From the NCBI GenBank assembly GCA_024516035.1, contig CM044964.1, positions 9,121,736 through 9,185,735 of the forward strand: DNA of 64,000 nt, given 5' to 3'. The stretch comes from Bactericera cockerelli. Its lineage: Eukaryota; Arthropoda; Insecta; Hemiptera; Triozidae. Positions 44,400 to 64,000 of the stretch are shown piece by piece. A program made the position numbers and the translations under genes. Every line of letters begins with the position of its first letter. The first letter of the stretch is position 1. The notes under the pieces were generated by a model that saw only the letters and a list, made by a program, of their open reading frames with translations, was not told where the DNA came from and ran no database searches.

Positions 44400-44499
44400 T
44401 CTGCTCTTTCTCTCTCATTTTTTAATATTTTTTTTCTTCTTTCTTTTTTTCTCACCCTCCAAAAAATGATTTCTTATGAGTAACAAAAATCTCTCTCAC

Positions 44500-44533
<34 letters not shown>

Positions 44534-44545
44534 CCTCTCTTTATT
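44400..44545. repeat. Pyrimidine-rich and (CT)n tract
   Basis: CT dinucleotides with CTAT interruptions at 44490-44540. Confidence 0.9.
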
Positions 44546-44549
44546 TCTT

Positions 44550-44760
44550 ATTATTATTATTATATAATTCTTTATTAGATACAAAAGGACATTATGTACA
44601 TATAAATAATAATTTTAACAGTGAAAAAATGAAAAAAAAAAAAAAAAAAAAAAACAATATATACAATAAAAATGAAAAAGAATAGAAAATATTTGAAAAC
44701 ATATTATGTCCTAACTAAAGGGCGGGGTTATTGCCTATGGCAATCTCTTCCTCTGTTCTT
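44550..44760 (-). repeat. SINE/LINE tail, reversed, with poly-A
   Basis: Ends GTCCTAACTAAAGGGCGGGG, TTATTGCCTATGGCAATCTC, TTCC at 44707-44752, the exact reverse of the consensus tail with a perfect TTGCC/GGCAA stem. An A run of about 22 lies at 44632-44654. Confidence 0.7.
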
Positions 44761-44956
44761 TTAAAACTTGTGGTTCAACAAACTCATGTCCCATCTCTCA
44801 TCCCGCGACTTCTGATGTGCAGTTCACCCAATGCAGCGCCAATGACAATACAACATGAACCCCACCAGAAGAGACCCAGAATCCTAAACAAGTCCACGTG
44901 TATGAGCGACGAGCGTTGGTCGCCATAGGTGACTCGATCCGGCCCGCAGGACCATA

Positions 44957-45212
44957 ATTGAGGGGGTTAGACGCCAAGGGGTACAAATGACATTTTTTTG
45001 AGAAACTGAGTTATGTATACCACTGGAAAGATGAGACTGAATTTTATTATGTAGCAAGAGGAAATAGAATTTTATCTAACTGATGAGACTGTAATAAGTA
45101 AAACCCTATCCTTGAAATGCCTCAATTACTGTAATAAAAAAACTTTGGCCTCGAATTACTCTTATTTAACTTATTATGTCACTTGTACCCCTTGGCGCCT
45201 AACCCCCTCAAT
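44957..45212. mobile_element. TA-flanked MITE with about 38-bp inverted ends
   Basis: Ends ATTGAGGGGGTTAGACGCCA and, inverted, ATTGAGGGGGTTAGGCGCCA, continuing AGGGGTACAA. TA lies at 44955-44956 and 45213-45214. The inside is AT-rich and noncoding. Confidence 0.75.
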
Positions 45213-45331
45213 TATACTTTTAGAATGAATTTGGAAGTTCTTGTGCTTTTCGTGATACAAATAAAAGGATTACTCTTTCTTATCTGTATGGATATACACC
45301 ATAATGACTGCTGAAGTAAAGGGACTTTTCA

Positions 45332-46121
45332 CAGTGCCGGATTACCCATATGGCGGATTTGGCAGATGCCAAGGGCCCCGCGCTTTAGGGGGCCCCGCGC
45401 TTGAGCAGCTTACACTAGATATTATGAGATTTTTAAAAAGCTTGCACTAAGTATTATGAGTTTTTTAAAAGCTTACACTAGGTATTTTTGGATAATGAGT
45501 GAGAAGAAGAAGAAATAAAAGGGAAAAAACACACACTCACAGCAATGTACGTAATAGAAAGAAAAGCGCGGGGCCGCCTATTACTACTCCTCGAATCAAC
45601 CACGTTGATTCGATATTCTCTGCCATCAAATCCATGAAGTGTCTTCTCAGCACTCAGTGATCGGCTTTATCGACATCTTAACCAATGATCTTCATTATAG
45701 TCACCTGCGACGCTTTTAATGTTTTTTTTTCAAGATATTTTTTTTGTATCTATTTTCCGAGTACTTTACCCCATAACTTTGCAAAAAATTCGCCTGCGGC
45801 GCCGTCAAATTTACTTGTCATGATGTTTTGGATTGTTTTTCAAGACGTGCAATTCTAGTATGTGTAGTGTATATGTACCAATAAAAGAAAAAAAATCTTT
45901 GGGCATTTTCGAAATGTCTTTTGATAGTTTGGAATTATTTTGGGCAGTGACCTCAAAAAAAGTAGCATTCAATACTAGCAATAAAATCTCCACAGTAATC
46001 GATGATCTACTTTCTACACATCTTACCCAATGACATCTTTCTACACATATTCGTTAGTTCAATTTTGGGGCCCCGCGCCTTGAAAATGCCAAGGGCCCCG
46101 CGCAGCCTTAATCCGGCACTG
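45332..46121. mobile_element. hAT-like element with 8-bp target duplication and transposase relic
   Basis: ACTTTTCA at 45324-45331 and 46122-46129 flank ends CAGTGCCGGATTA and TAATCCGGCACTG. Subterminal GCCAAGGGCCCCGCGC repeats appear on both sides. On the plus strand 45607-45657 reads DSIFSAIKSMKCLLSTQ then a stop, resembling the FSALK-IK--LRST part of the hAT C-terminal dimerisation region. The element is 790 bp and dead as a coding unit. Confidence 0.8.
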
Positions 46122-46129
46122 ACTTTTCA

Positions 46130-46538
46130 GTCTTACCTCGGCAGTATAAACAAGGTATATTCTATTCTATTCTATAATATACACCAGCTATTGTAAGGTC
46201 TCTGAAGCAACGTACTGTGTGGATACGAATTGGTGGGTGGTAACTTCATTTCCAACCTTTTTATTGCAGTCTGTTCACAACCCAGCCTAGTTTAATTTTG
46301 ATACCTAGCCCATATCTGAATTTCCAGCAAATAACGGTAACGGTGTGTCAAAATAATAATAATGTTCCATTTCGCCTGCTGCATAATATAAGAACAAAAT
46401 TATAAGTGCCCATACCAAATGCGGGGTGAAATGTACCCACGTGAAACCCGGTCCAAAAGAACTTGTAATTGTTAAAAATGTAATTATAAGTTCTTAGGAA
46501 AAACTTATAGTTATACACAACTCTTGGTAAAAGAAATA
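46130..46538. other. Unassigned stretch
   Basis: Short TTCTATTCTATTCTAT repeat at 46158; AAGTTCTTAGGAAAAACTTA and AAGAACTTGTAATTGTTAAA show local dyad symmetry. No gene. Confidence 0.35.
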
Positions 46539-46740
46539 AACATCGAAATAATTTGGAGATAGAAAACACTTGGCTTTTTAAATTTAAAAAGCCAAGTGTT
46601 TTCTATCTCCAAATTATTTCGATGTTAAAAATATGTTAAGCTTGAAATTCCGGTATGTTCGATTCCAGTGTTTTCTATCTCCAAATTATTTCGATGTTAA
46701 AAATGTGTTAAGCTTGAAATTCCGGTATGTCCGATTCCAG
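46539..46740. repeat. Perfect 88-bp palindrome followed by a 72-bp tandem duplication
   Basis: 46539-46626 is its own reverse complement with no loop (centre TTTAAA|TTTAAA-like at 46582). The right arm then begins a unit (TGTTTTCTATCTCCAAATTA to GGTATGT-CGATTCCAG) present at 46597-46668 and 46669-46740 with two differences. Confidence 0.95.
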
Positions 46741-46936
46741 TAGAAATATTGTGATGAATCATAAAATGGATGTCTGCCCTATGAAATTCTAACCAAGTAG
46801 TTCAACGTCATCACCGCGTTAGGTTAGTTTGTGATGCAGTTCACTTTCTGCGACTTACAGGACTCTCGCGGGTGAAATGAACCCGCCAGAGGACACACAG
46901 TCCCAGGGTGGGGGGTTCACACCCCGGTCCCAATGT

Positions 46937-46937
<1 letters not shown>

Positions 46938-46974
<37 letters not shown>

Positions 46975-47055
46975 TATGCAGTTAAGTGCATTCCCGGTAT
47001 CCATGCACTCCGCGGGTATTCTTCTCTCTCTTTCTTTCTCTATCTCTCTCCGCGT
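46938..47055. repeat. CT microsatellites
   Basis: (CT) runs at 46938-46971 and 47023-47051, separated by unassigned sequence. Confidence 0.9.
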
Positions 47056-47588
47056 TAACCCTTGTAGTGTCGTTACGGAGTTCATCAGTGATTAGAGTGA
47101 CCTGGTTTTTTAGGGCGGAATACCTCTGTGGCGCTAAGTCACGGATTTCGCACTGTGTAAGATAAAGAAAATCGACACTTACCAACGACTTAAATTATTG
47201 ATGTTGTCTATTAATTCCGCCCTTAGTTTTACATAGCATAATAATAGAGGTATTTAATATTGTGTTTTTTTGGCTTTCTTTAAAGTGGCAAGGTTCTCAC
47301 ATGTGAGCTCTTCCACTCGACCACTATGGAGAAAAGGAAAGACAGAATAAGAATAATAAAAAAGACAGTAAAAATTCAGTTGTGCTGCTCCAGGCACAGC
47401 AATCTTTTACGAACCCCTGATCTTGGTACCTATATGTTTTGAATAAAAATTTCTTCCTTCATTAATTGCCTATTATTACAAATGCCTATTATTACAAATA
47501 CAAAAATTACATATACCTACCTATAATTTTATTTCAAGAAAAAAATGCATGAGCGCCTTTGCCGCTTGATAATAATAATAATAATAAC
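47056..47588. other. Short inverted-end element and unassigned sequence
   Basis: AGGGCGGAATACC at 47111 and its partner TTAATTCCGCCCTT at 47213 bound about 116 bp, a possible tiny MITE. 47270-47330 resembles 719-775. Nothing else recognised. Confidence 0.35.
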
Positions 47589-47589
47589 A

Positions 47590-47763
47590 TTCTTTAGTGG
47601 AAGGTAACCACCATGCAGGCTACCACGTAACCCTCAGAGTCTTATTATTATGTTTTCGCAAACTCAATTTATAGAAGAAAAATGCATGCACTGGCGAACG
47701 AACGGATCTTTACGCTACCTGGATTTCCAGACTAGCGCGGTAACCACTTGACTACCAGTGCAC
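47590..47763 (-). mobile_element. S1 SINE
   Basis: TTCTTTAGTGGAAGGTAACC, CCTCAGAGTCTTATTATTAT, TACGCTACCTGGATTTCCAG and ACCACTTGACTACCAGTGCA in plus-strand order. The hairpin part of the tail is deleted. Confidence 0.75.
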
Positions 47764-47837
47764 TCGATGATCAAGAAATCTTGGTCCTGCAGACATCCTA
47801 AGGATTAATCTGGCTGTTTATCCTTCTTCATTTCACA

Positions 47838-47839
47838 TG

Positions 47840-47877
<38 letters not shown>

Positions 47878-47892
47878 TCTCTCTCTCTCTCT

Positions 47893-47944
<52 letters not shown>

Positions 47945-48035
47945 CTCTCTCTATCTCTCTCTCTCTCTCTTGCATTTGGTTCCACGTGGATTGCGAGGAT
48001 TCTTTTATCTCCTTATTCTTCTTCTTATGTATCCC

Positions 48036-48095
<60 letters not shown>

Positions 48096-48116
48096 CCCCT
48101 CTCTCTCTCTCTCTAC
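47838..48116. repeat. (CT)n microsatellite region
   Basis: Long CT arrays at 47840-47970 and 48048-48114 around a short unique stretch (TTTGGTTCCACGTGGATTGC). Confidence 0.95.
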
Positions 48117-48351
48117 TCCTCCGCGTATAATTCATAGATTCCCCAAGAAAGTCATTTTCAGTCATTTGCCTGTTTTATCTATGTACACTGTACAGTTGTA
48201 CACATATACTTAATATGTATACAATGGTGCATACTTTATATCTCTTGCCTGAAGTGCCTTAAAAACAGGGTGGCTCAATCTTAGAAAGAGCGGAATCTTT
48301 AGATTCAATGTCATAAGTTATAAAGTAAATGTTTGATTTGCCGTGATAACG

Positions 48352-48535
48352 TGCACTGGTAGTCTGGTAATCCAGGTAGCGTAGAGATCGAATCCCACCC
48401 AGTTCACGAATATTTCCTCGTTAATTTGAGTTTGTGACCACATTTTAATAACACGCTGAGGGTAAGGTGGTAGAAAATGTTTTTAAGCATTAACCTCGCC
48501 TGGTGGTTACCTTCTACTAAAGAGTGTTGTTATGT
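48352..48535 (+). mobile_element. S1 SINE with head deletion
   Basis: GTGCACTGGTAGTCTGGTAA joins the start directly to the anticodon arm; box B (AGATCGAATCCCACC) and TTTGAGTTTGTGACCACA follow. The tail hairpin here is AATGTTTTTAAGCATT, in which one pair is G-U. Confidence 0.75.
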
Positions 48536-48594
48536 TATTATTATCGGTTACGACTCGACGCTACGAAATATGAAAATCCGTGATATAATGATAA

Positions 48595-48700
48595 ATGATG
48601 GCCCCACCGACCTTGAACCCGAAATTTGGGATTCGAACCAGCGACCTCTAAGTTACGTGTCCACTGCCTCTACCATCGACCTACCGCTTTCGGAACACCC
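48595..48700 (-). repeat. S4-like SINE head
   Basis: TTGGGATTCGAACCAGCGAC, CTCTAAGTTACGTGTCCACT and GCCTCTACCATCGACCTACC resemble the reverse of the S4 head, more diverged than other copies. Confidence 0.45.
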
Positions 48701-48814
48701 TGCATGTATAGTTATGTATGTAAATGAATATATCTTTTCGGCATTAGGCTTGTATCCTTTATCAGCTTTATCTTCTGAGTAGGATTTAGGCAGCGCTTTG
48801 AGTCCATGTCTTCT

Positions 48815-48990
48815 GCCCATGCTTAAAATCTATGTATGTGTGTGTTGTCATATACATAATCCATCTATTCTACCCATGCTTAAACCTATGTATGTGTGTC
48901 TTATACATAACAACATCTATTCGGCCCATAGTTATATCTATGTATGTATCATTGTATATGTATAGCTCCATTATTTCTGCCTATGAATCT
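48815..48990. repeat. Degenerate tandem repeat of about 68 bp, three copies
   Basis: CCCATGCTTAAAATCTATGT, CCCATGCTTAAACCTATGTA and CCCATAGTTATATCTATGTA each precede TGTGT..TATACATA and ATCTATTC. Confidence 0.65.
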
Positions 48991-49148
48991 TTTGGTCTTT
49001 GGTCAGAACGCATCGATGCGTAAGGTTCCTCTTTAGTGTCCCACTGTCCAAACTACAAGTTTAGTATAGTAATAAAATGTTTAATAATAACGAAATACAA
49101 TACTCTGTTAATCGTGCTAGAATGCGACCTTTGTGAAAAAGGTCACAA

Positions 49149-49353
49149 GGGGCCGAATTATAGAAGAGGATTACAACAAATACTCTACTCAATGAGTCAT
49201 TGCCACACACCGTTTTGGCCCTGACGTCACCAAAAACAAAAGTCAGACCTCCTTCAACCAATCACCTTGAAGTTTCAACCGAGCACAGCGTACTATAGTC
49301 ACACTTATAATTTGGTTTATTTATGTTGGAATCCTATTTTATATTTCGGCCCC
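49149..49353. mobile_element. Short MITE with GGGGCCGAATTATA ends
   Basis: GGGGCCGAATTATAGAAGAG at the left and, inverted, GGGGCCGAAATATAAAATAG at the right. Single ends of the same family occur near 24008 and 38520. The inside is noncoding. Confidence 0.65.
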
Positions 49354-49489
49354 AAAGTAAAGTCCCTATACTTACACACACAGTAAAATATTTATAATAA
49401 TAATAACACTTTATACCATTGTATTTTCATATTATATACAATAAACATGGGTAAACCCCGTTAATTTGTAAAAAAACATTTTAAAAAAA

Positions 49490-49697
49490 CACTCTCTAGT
49501 GAAAGGTAACCACCAAGCGAGGTTAATGCTCAAAGCATTTTCTATCACCTAACTCTCAGAGTCTTATTATTATGTGGTCACTAACTCAAATTAATGAGGA
49601 AAAATTCATGCACTGAGTGAGATTCGAACCAACGGATCCCTCCTCTACCTGGACTACAAGACTAGCACGTTAATAACTTGACTACCAGTGCACGATA
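49490..49697 (-). mobile_element. S1 SINE, full copy
   Basis: CTCTAGTGAAAGGTAACCAC, TAATGCTCAAAGCATTTTCT (tail hairpin), GTCACTAACTCAAATTAATG, GATTCGAACCAACGGATCCC and TAATAACTTGACTACCAGTG in plus-strand order. Confidence 0.8.
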
Positions 49698-50028
49698 AAA
49701 GTTTACTTTATTTGTGTAATTTATTTAAGGACGGAAGAGTCCGTGTGACCCCTAAGAGCAAGGAATTTTAGCCTGGTGCCTCATGCTGACCGAAAACCCA
49801 CGAAGTTATTTTCTTAACGACTCCTAAAAAATCCGAAAAGTCACCTAATACGGAGGAATCGAGCGGGCGTTGGAAGAGAGGCTAAAGTTTGAGGATTTCC
49901 AGTTTAATTAGGAGGTCGTCCAAACTTGGAGCTTGAATTTATGAGAGCCTATTAGGTTTGTCTATGCGAGTAATATATTGGTGGGGCTGAGCTGTCCAGG
50001 CGAGGGATCAGGGGGGATGTTCAATTTT
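49698..50028. other. Low-repeat island, unassigned
   Basis: 49725-50010 is moderately GC-rich (AAGAGTCCGTGTGACCCCTA, GAATCGAGCGGGCGTTGGAA) and matches no other part of the window. No reading frame or splice pattern is convincing. It could be a noncoding exon or simply unique DNA. Confidence 0.3.
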
Positions 50029-50029
50029 A

Positions 50030-50228
50030 TTTTTCTTCTTTTCTTTTCCCCTTTTTTTTTCTCTTTTTTTTCTTCTTTTTGTTTTTGATCTTCCATCCAG
50101 TCTCATAGTCGCTAGTGTATTTTTTTCCCTTTCTTTTCTTCTTTTTTTTTGATCTTCCATCCAGTCTCATAGTTAGCGACTTTTTTTTTCTTTTATTTTT
50201 TGATCTTCCATCCAGTGTCATAGTCGCT
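50030..50228. repeat. Tandem repeat of about 60-66 bp, three copies
   Basis: TTGATCTTCCATCCAGTCTC followed by ATAGTCGCTA recurs at 50085, 50149 and 50199, separated by T/C-rich spacers. Confidence 0.85.
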
Positions 50229-50254
50229 AAGGTAATGAATGAGGATATCACAGC

Positions 50255-50345
50255 AATGACAAATTATTAATAATAATAGTATGGCCTTATTTTTGCTGCC
50301 CAATTAGAAAAAATAAGTCCCATTATTGCAGAACCTGGGTTGAGA
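50255..50345 (-). repeat. S3 SINE 3' fragment
   Basis: TATGGCCTTATTTTTGCTGC, CCAATTAGAAAAAATAAGTC and CCATTATTGCAG match the reversed S3 end. Confidence 0.5.
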
Positions 50346-50384
50346 AAGGTCAGCATCATGAGTGCTCGCAGTGGTCACCTACCA

Positions 50385-50580
50385 AGACCTTACTTTTGCC
50401 TGTGATTCCGCTACTGGTCGCTGTTCACATTAAAGCAGCTACTCATTTTTCCTCGCGAGTTATGAGTGAACCCCGAACATCCAAGTATAGAGCAGACAAA
50501 ATCGTGTCCCATTGGAGATCGAACCTAGGTCACCATGCGTGCAATGCCTAGTGCGCTAACTCACTCGGTCACGCTGACTT
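50385..50580 (-). repeat. S2 SINE, 5' half
   Basis: TACTCATTTTTCCTCGCGAG, GATCGAACCTAGGTCACCAT and GCGCTAACTCACTCGGTCAC in plus-strand order. Confidence 0.7.
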
Positions 50581-50659
50581 TTCTGTCTGCTTTATAAATA
50601 TTATATAGGAACTTATAGAAAACAAATCATCCCTTGTAGAAAATTTATAGAAAACAAAA

Positions 50660-50760
50660 ACAAACCATGGCAGGGTTAACAGGCAATAACCCCGCCCTTT
50701 AGGTAGGACACTTTGTTCTCTTTTTTGTTCTTGTTTCTTTGTTCAATCTATTTATTTTTT
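50660..50760 (+). repeat. SINE tail
   Basis: GGCAGGGTTAACAGGCAATA then ACCCCGCCCTTTAGGTAGGA; the 5' half of the stem is lost. Confidence 0.5.
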
Positions 50761-50767
50761 CTCTATA

Positions 50768-50845
50768 TTACTTCCGAGAAATTTCTAATATTAGAATTCG
50801 GAAGTATTGTGTTCTTTTTTGTAAAAAAAAAAATATTTTTTTTTT
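50768..50845. repeat. ACTTCCGA..TCGGAAGT hairpin element
   Basis: TTACTTCCGAGAAATTTCTA pairs with TAGAATTCGGAAGTATTGTG. Same design at 53552-53612 and reversed at 25766-25818. Each is followed by TATTGTGTTC and an A/T run. Confidence 0.6.
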
Positions 50846-51990
50846 CTCCGATTTCAATTGTTTTAATATATCTGGACGTTTCATAACCTCCTAGCAACTT
50901 TGTTTCATTGTATTTTACTGTATATAATTATTTTTGTCTTACCTAATAAAGCATACTATAATAATAATCCCCTGAGATTCCTTAAGATATAATCTATTGG
51001 AACCATGGGACTCAAATAGGTACCATCCTTGGAGACCATCTTCCTAAGCTCCTGATGAAATATTTATTCGGGCGTCCCTGAAAGTTTCGAGATACTCAAG
51101 ACTATAAAGTCGGGTGATTTATTTGTATTGTGTTAATCTGTTAATGGAGGAATTTACTTTTAGAATGGTTCTTATACTATTCTTTGAGTAAATTTGATTT
51201 TTTTGTTTTTTGATAGAATTGAACCTATAGGTTTTCCTTGTTTGTGTGGTGTTGGTGTTTTGTTCTTTTTACGTGTGGTGTTGGGGCTTTTTTGTGGTAT
51301 GTCGGTATCGTAATAATATTATTATCTTAATAAAACGTAAAGATATTATCTTGGCAGTTTCTTTTTTATTTAGTTTTTTTGTTGCTGAGCAAACTTCTTA
51401 GTCTAATCAGCTACTTACACAAACCTCGGCCAGCCTGAGTGAAGGCGTAATATCAGCATCAAAATGTGGTTTTGTCATTTTTAAAAATAATGAACATGAA
51501 ACGAAGTCAACCGATTGAGGGTCAAATAGGGAAATCTCTGTTTTTAAATGCCAAACCCTATTTTTCTACGAATATATTGGGGTTCAACTGTTACTGATGA
51601 CACAGTCCAAATGATAACAGATATCACAAACTTAATGAGTATCGAACCCCATTAAATTGGTCACGCTGCGGTGCTTGTGTAAGTTATAGAGGACGTGGGT
51701 GAAGCGTTGATTTTAAAATTAGTCCCTATGCGCAGTATGTTCAAACGGCAAATCCATAAAATATTAATAGGTATCTAAGTTTACATTTTCTTTATGTTTC
51801 CTGATGATTTACCAAGTATTTTAAAACTCATTCATTCAGCTTATTGGCTACAGTAGGTATTTATAGGTAAGTCAGAGCGATCACCAATTCATGTTCTCAA
51901 CACGCTGGACATTGCCTAATTCAATGATTGGTTTATTCGGATCGGATAAAGAATTGAAAACTTCAACGTGCTATCTCCTCTCTACACTCT
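50846..51990. other. Unassigned stretch upstream of Vha55
   Basis: AT-rich; a GT-rich patch at 51230-51305 (GTGTGGTGTTGGTGTTTTGT then ACGTGTGGTGTTGGGGC). No exon recognised; an untranslated Vha55 exon could lie here or further left. Confidence 0.35.
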
Positions 51991-51994
51991 TTTT

Positions 51995-52198
51995 TTTTGG
52001 TTTTAACTGCATGGTCATATCACGACGGGGATGTTACCCTCCATTCGCAGGAAACTCACAAACCTGCTACCCACATTAACCTCACCCAGCCTGGGTTGGG
52101 CCGGAATGCCAGCATCTCGAAGTCTTCACCTCGCTGGACGTTGCTTAACTTCGGTGATCCAACGAGAACCGGTGCATTCAACGCGCCATCGACGCTGG
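51995..52198 (-). mobile_element. S6 SINE (5S-like head) with 15-bp target duplication
   Basis: CTCTACACTCTTTTT occurs at 51980-51994 and 52199-52213. In reverse complement the element begins CCAGCGTCGATGGCGCGTTG, AATGCACCGGTTCTCGTTGG and ATCACCGAAGTTAAGCAACG, and ends TGACCATGCAGTTAAAACC. The perfect target duplication marks a young insertion 473 bp upstream of the Vha55 ATG. Confidence 0.9.
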
Positions 52199-52209
52199 CT
52201 CTACACTCT

Positions 52210-52671
52210 TTTTGTGGGTGAATCAATTCATAATGATTAGAATACGCCGTACTCCGTTTTCGTATAATTTACAATGCAATGTGGTGGACATTATCGAAAA
52301 CATATATCAGTACAATGCGTCTTTCAGTTAACGCAAAATGTCATACTCTAGTTTACGGTCGAGTTTTAAAATTGCAACCATATTTACCGTAGAGTCATGC
52401 GCAAAAACATTACTACGTAAGCGTCATTGATGTTAAAATTCTTTTTAATCTTTAACTGGAAGTTAAAATCCATTGTTCCTCTGCTTAGACTAAAAAAAAC
52501 TCAATCATTATCAGCTGATTTTGCAATCATCAATTTTATCACAACAAATTGGGGTGAGGCAAGGGAAGAAGCTTGAAACTCCTGATTACAGAAATTCATT
52601 TGGGTGTTCCTTTTTAGAGGTTTTACTTATCAGAACTTTCTTATTGAAGTTGGCTTTTAAATTCCTGCAGG
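52210..52671 (+). promoter_or_regulatory. Upstream flank of the Vha55 start exon
   Basis: About 460 bp between an S6 SINE and the Vha55 ATG, with little obvious repeat content. It ends in a pyrimidine-containing acceptor (TTCCTGCAG, ending 52670), so most of it may be the intron between an unseen 5' untranslated exon and coding exon 1. No convincing TATA box or initiator is visible. A palindromic E-box-like CAGCTG occurs at about 52513. Calling this regulatory is inference from position only. Confidence 0.25.
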
Positions 52672-63612
<10,941 letters not shown>

Positions 63613-63639
63613 TAATAATAATAATATAAACAAGAAAAA

Positions 63640-63950
63640 AATAAATACAATATATACATATGTCCTAACTAAAGAAGAAGAATACAAGGTATTCTTCTTC
63701 TTTTTCTTTCTTACCCACCTCAGTAGCTCGATGGATAAGGTGAAGGCGCACATAGAAATTTTGGGTGGAAGAGATTGCCATAGGCAATAACCCCGCCCTT
63801 TAGTTTGGACGTATGTTAAGTTATCATATTTGTGTTAATCAATTTTGTGATATCACAACTACTCAAACTCGCTTTACTAAATCTACGCTGAAACCGGGAC
63901 TTGAACCACCGACCTCCAAGTTACAAGTCCTCCGCCTTATCATATGTATG
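63640..63950. repeat. SINE tail (plus) and S4 SINE (minus), Vha55 intron 8
   Basis: CTCAGTAGCTCGATGGATAA at 63719 is an S4 head start. GGGTGGAAGAGATTGCCATA, GGCAATAACCCCGCCCTTTA at 63763-63803 is a perfect tail. A minus-strand S4 copy fills 63816-63945 (CGCTGAAACCGGGACTTGAA, CCTCCAAGTTACAAGTCCTC). Confidence 0.7.
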
Positions 63951-64000
63951 TATTTTGTTTATTTTTTTCTTGTTTATGTTATTAATATTGTCAATTTTTA

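Overview
The window looks like about 64 kb of nuclear DNA from an arthropod, most likely an insect. The only recognisable gene is split into short GC-richer exons with GT-AG introns and encodes a V-ATPase B subunit that reads like insect homologues. The surroundings are AT-rich and saturated with SINEs, MITEs, minisatellites and microsatellites. A hemipteran-type host is a guess from remembered protein similarity and is not proven here.

The gene is Vha55 (V-type proton ATPase subunit B, V1 sector), on the plus strand from the ATG at 52672 to beyond the right edge. Eight coding exons are visible (52672-52750, 54042-54196, 56605-56737, 57050-57228, 58534-58680, 59572-59751, 60675-60825, 63234-63394). 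They splice without frame breaks into 395 residues of a protein normally near 490, so about the last 100 residues lie outside the window. The introns carry a Helitron-like element (intron 2), a 24-bp minisatellite and a 37-bp-repeat element (intron 4), local duplications (introns 4, 5, 6), a SINE beside a duplicated piece of exon 7 (intron 6), and several MITEs (intron 7). One TTAA-flanked MITE ends 28 bp before exon 8.

Positions 1-52 kb hold no gene I can support. They are a nested collection of repeats. (i) At least six SINE families, named here S1-S5 (tRNA-like heads) and S6 (5S rRNA-like head), plus S7, a tRNA-like head joined to the S6 tail. (ii) MITE-type DNA elements with visible target duplications: TTAA (piggyBac-like), 8-bp (hAT-like) and TA. 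(iii) A 2.5-kb near-perfect palindrome at 10607-13119. (iv) Two long satellite arrays: a 39-bp unit at 16862-19175 and a 74-bp unit at 39723-42556. (v) Many short tandem repeats and CT/GA microsatellites. Long reading frames outside Vha55 translate low-complexity or SINE sequence and are not annotated.

Nothing resembles a prokaryotic system, a CRISPR array or a functional rRNA or tRNA gene. The most notable patterns are: a 3'-tail stem-loop shared, with compensating base changes, by SINE families with unrelated heads; a set of TTAA elements carrying internal palindromic arrays; repeated duplication of splice-acceptor-proximal DNA inside Vha55; and large or perfect palindromes, some of which may be assembly artefacts.
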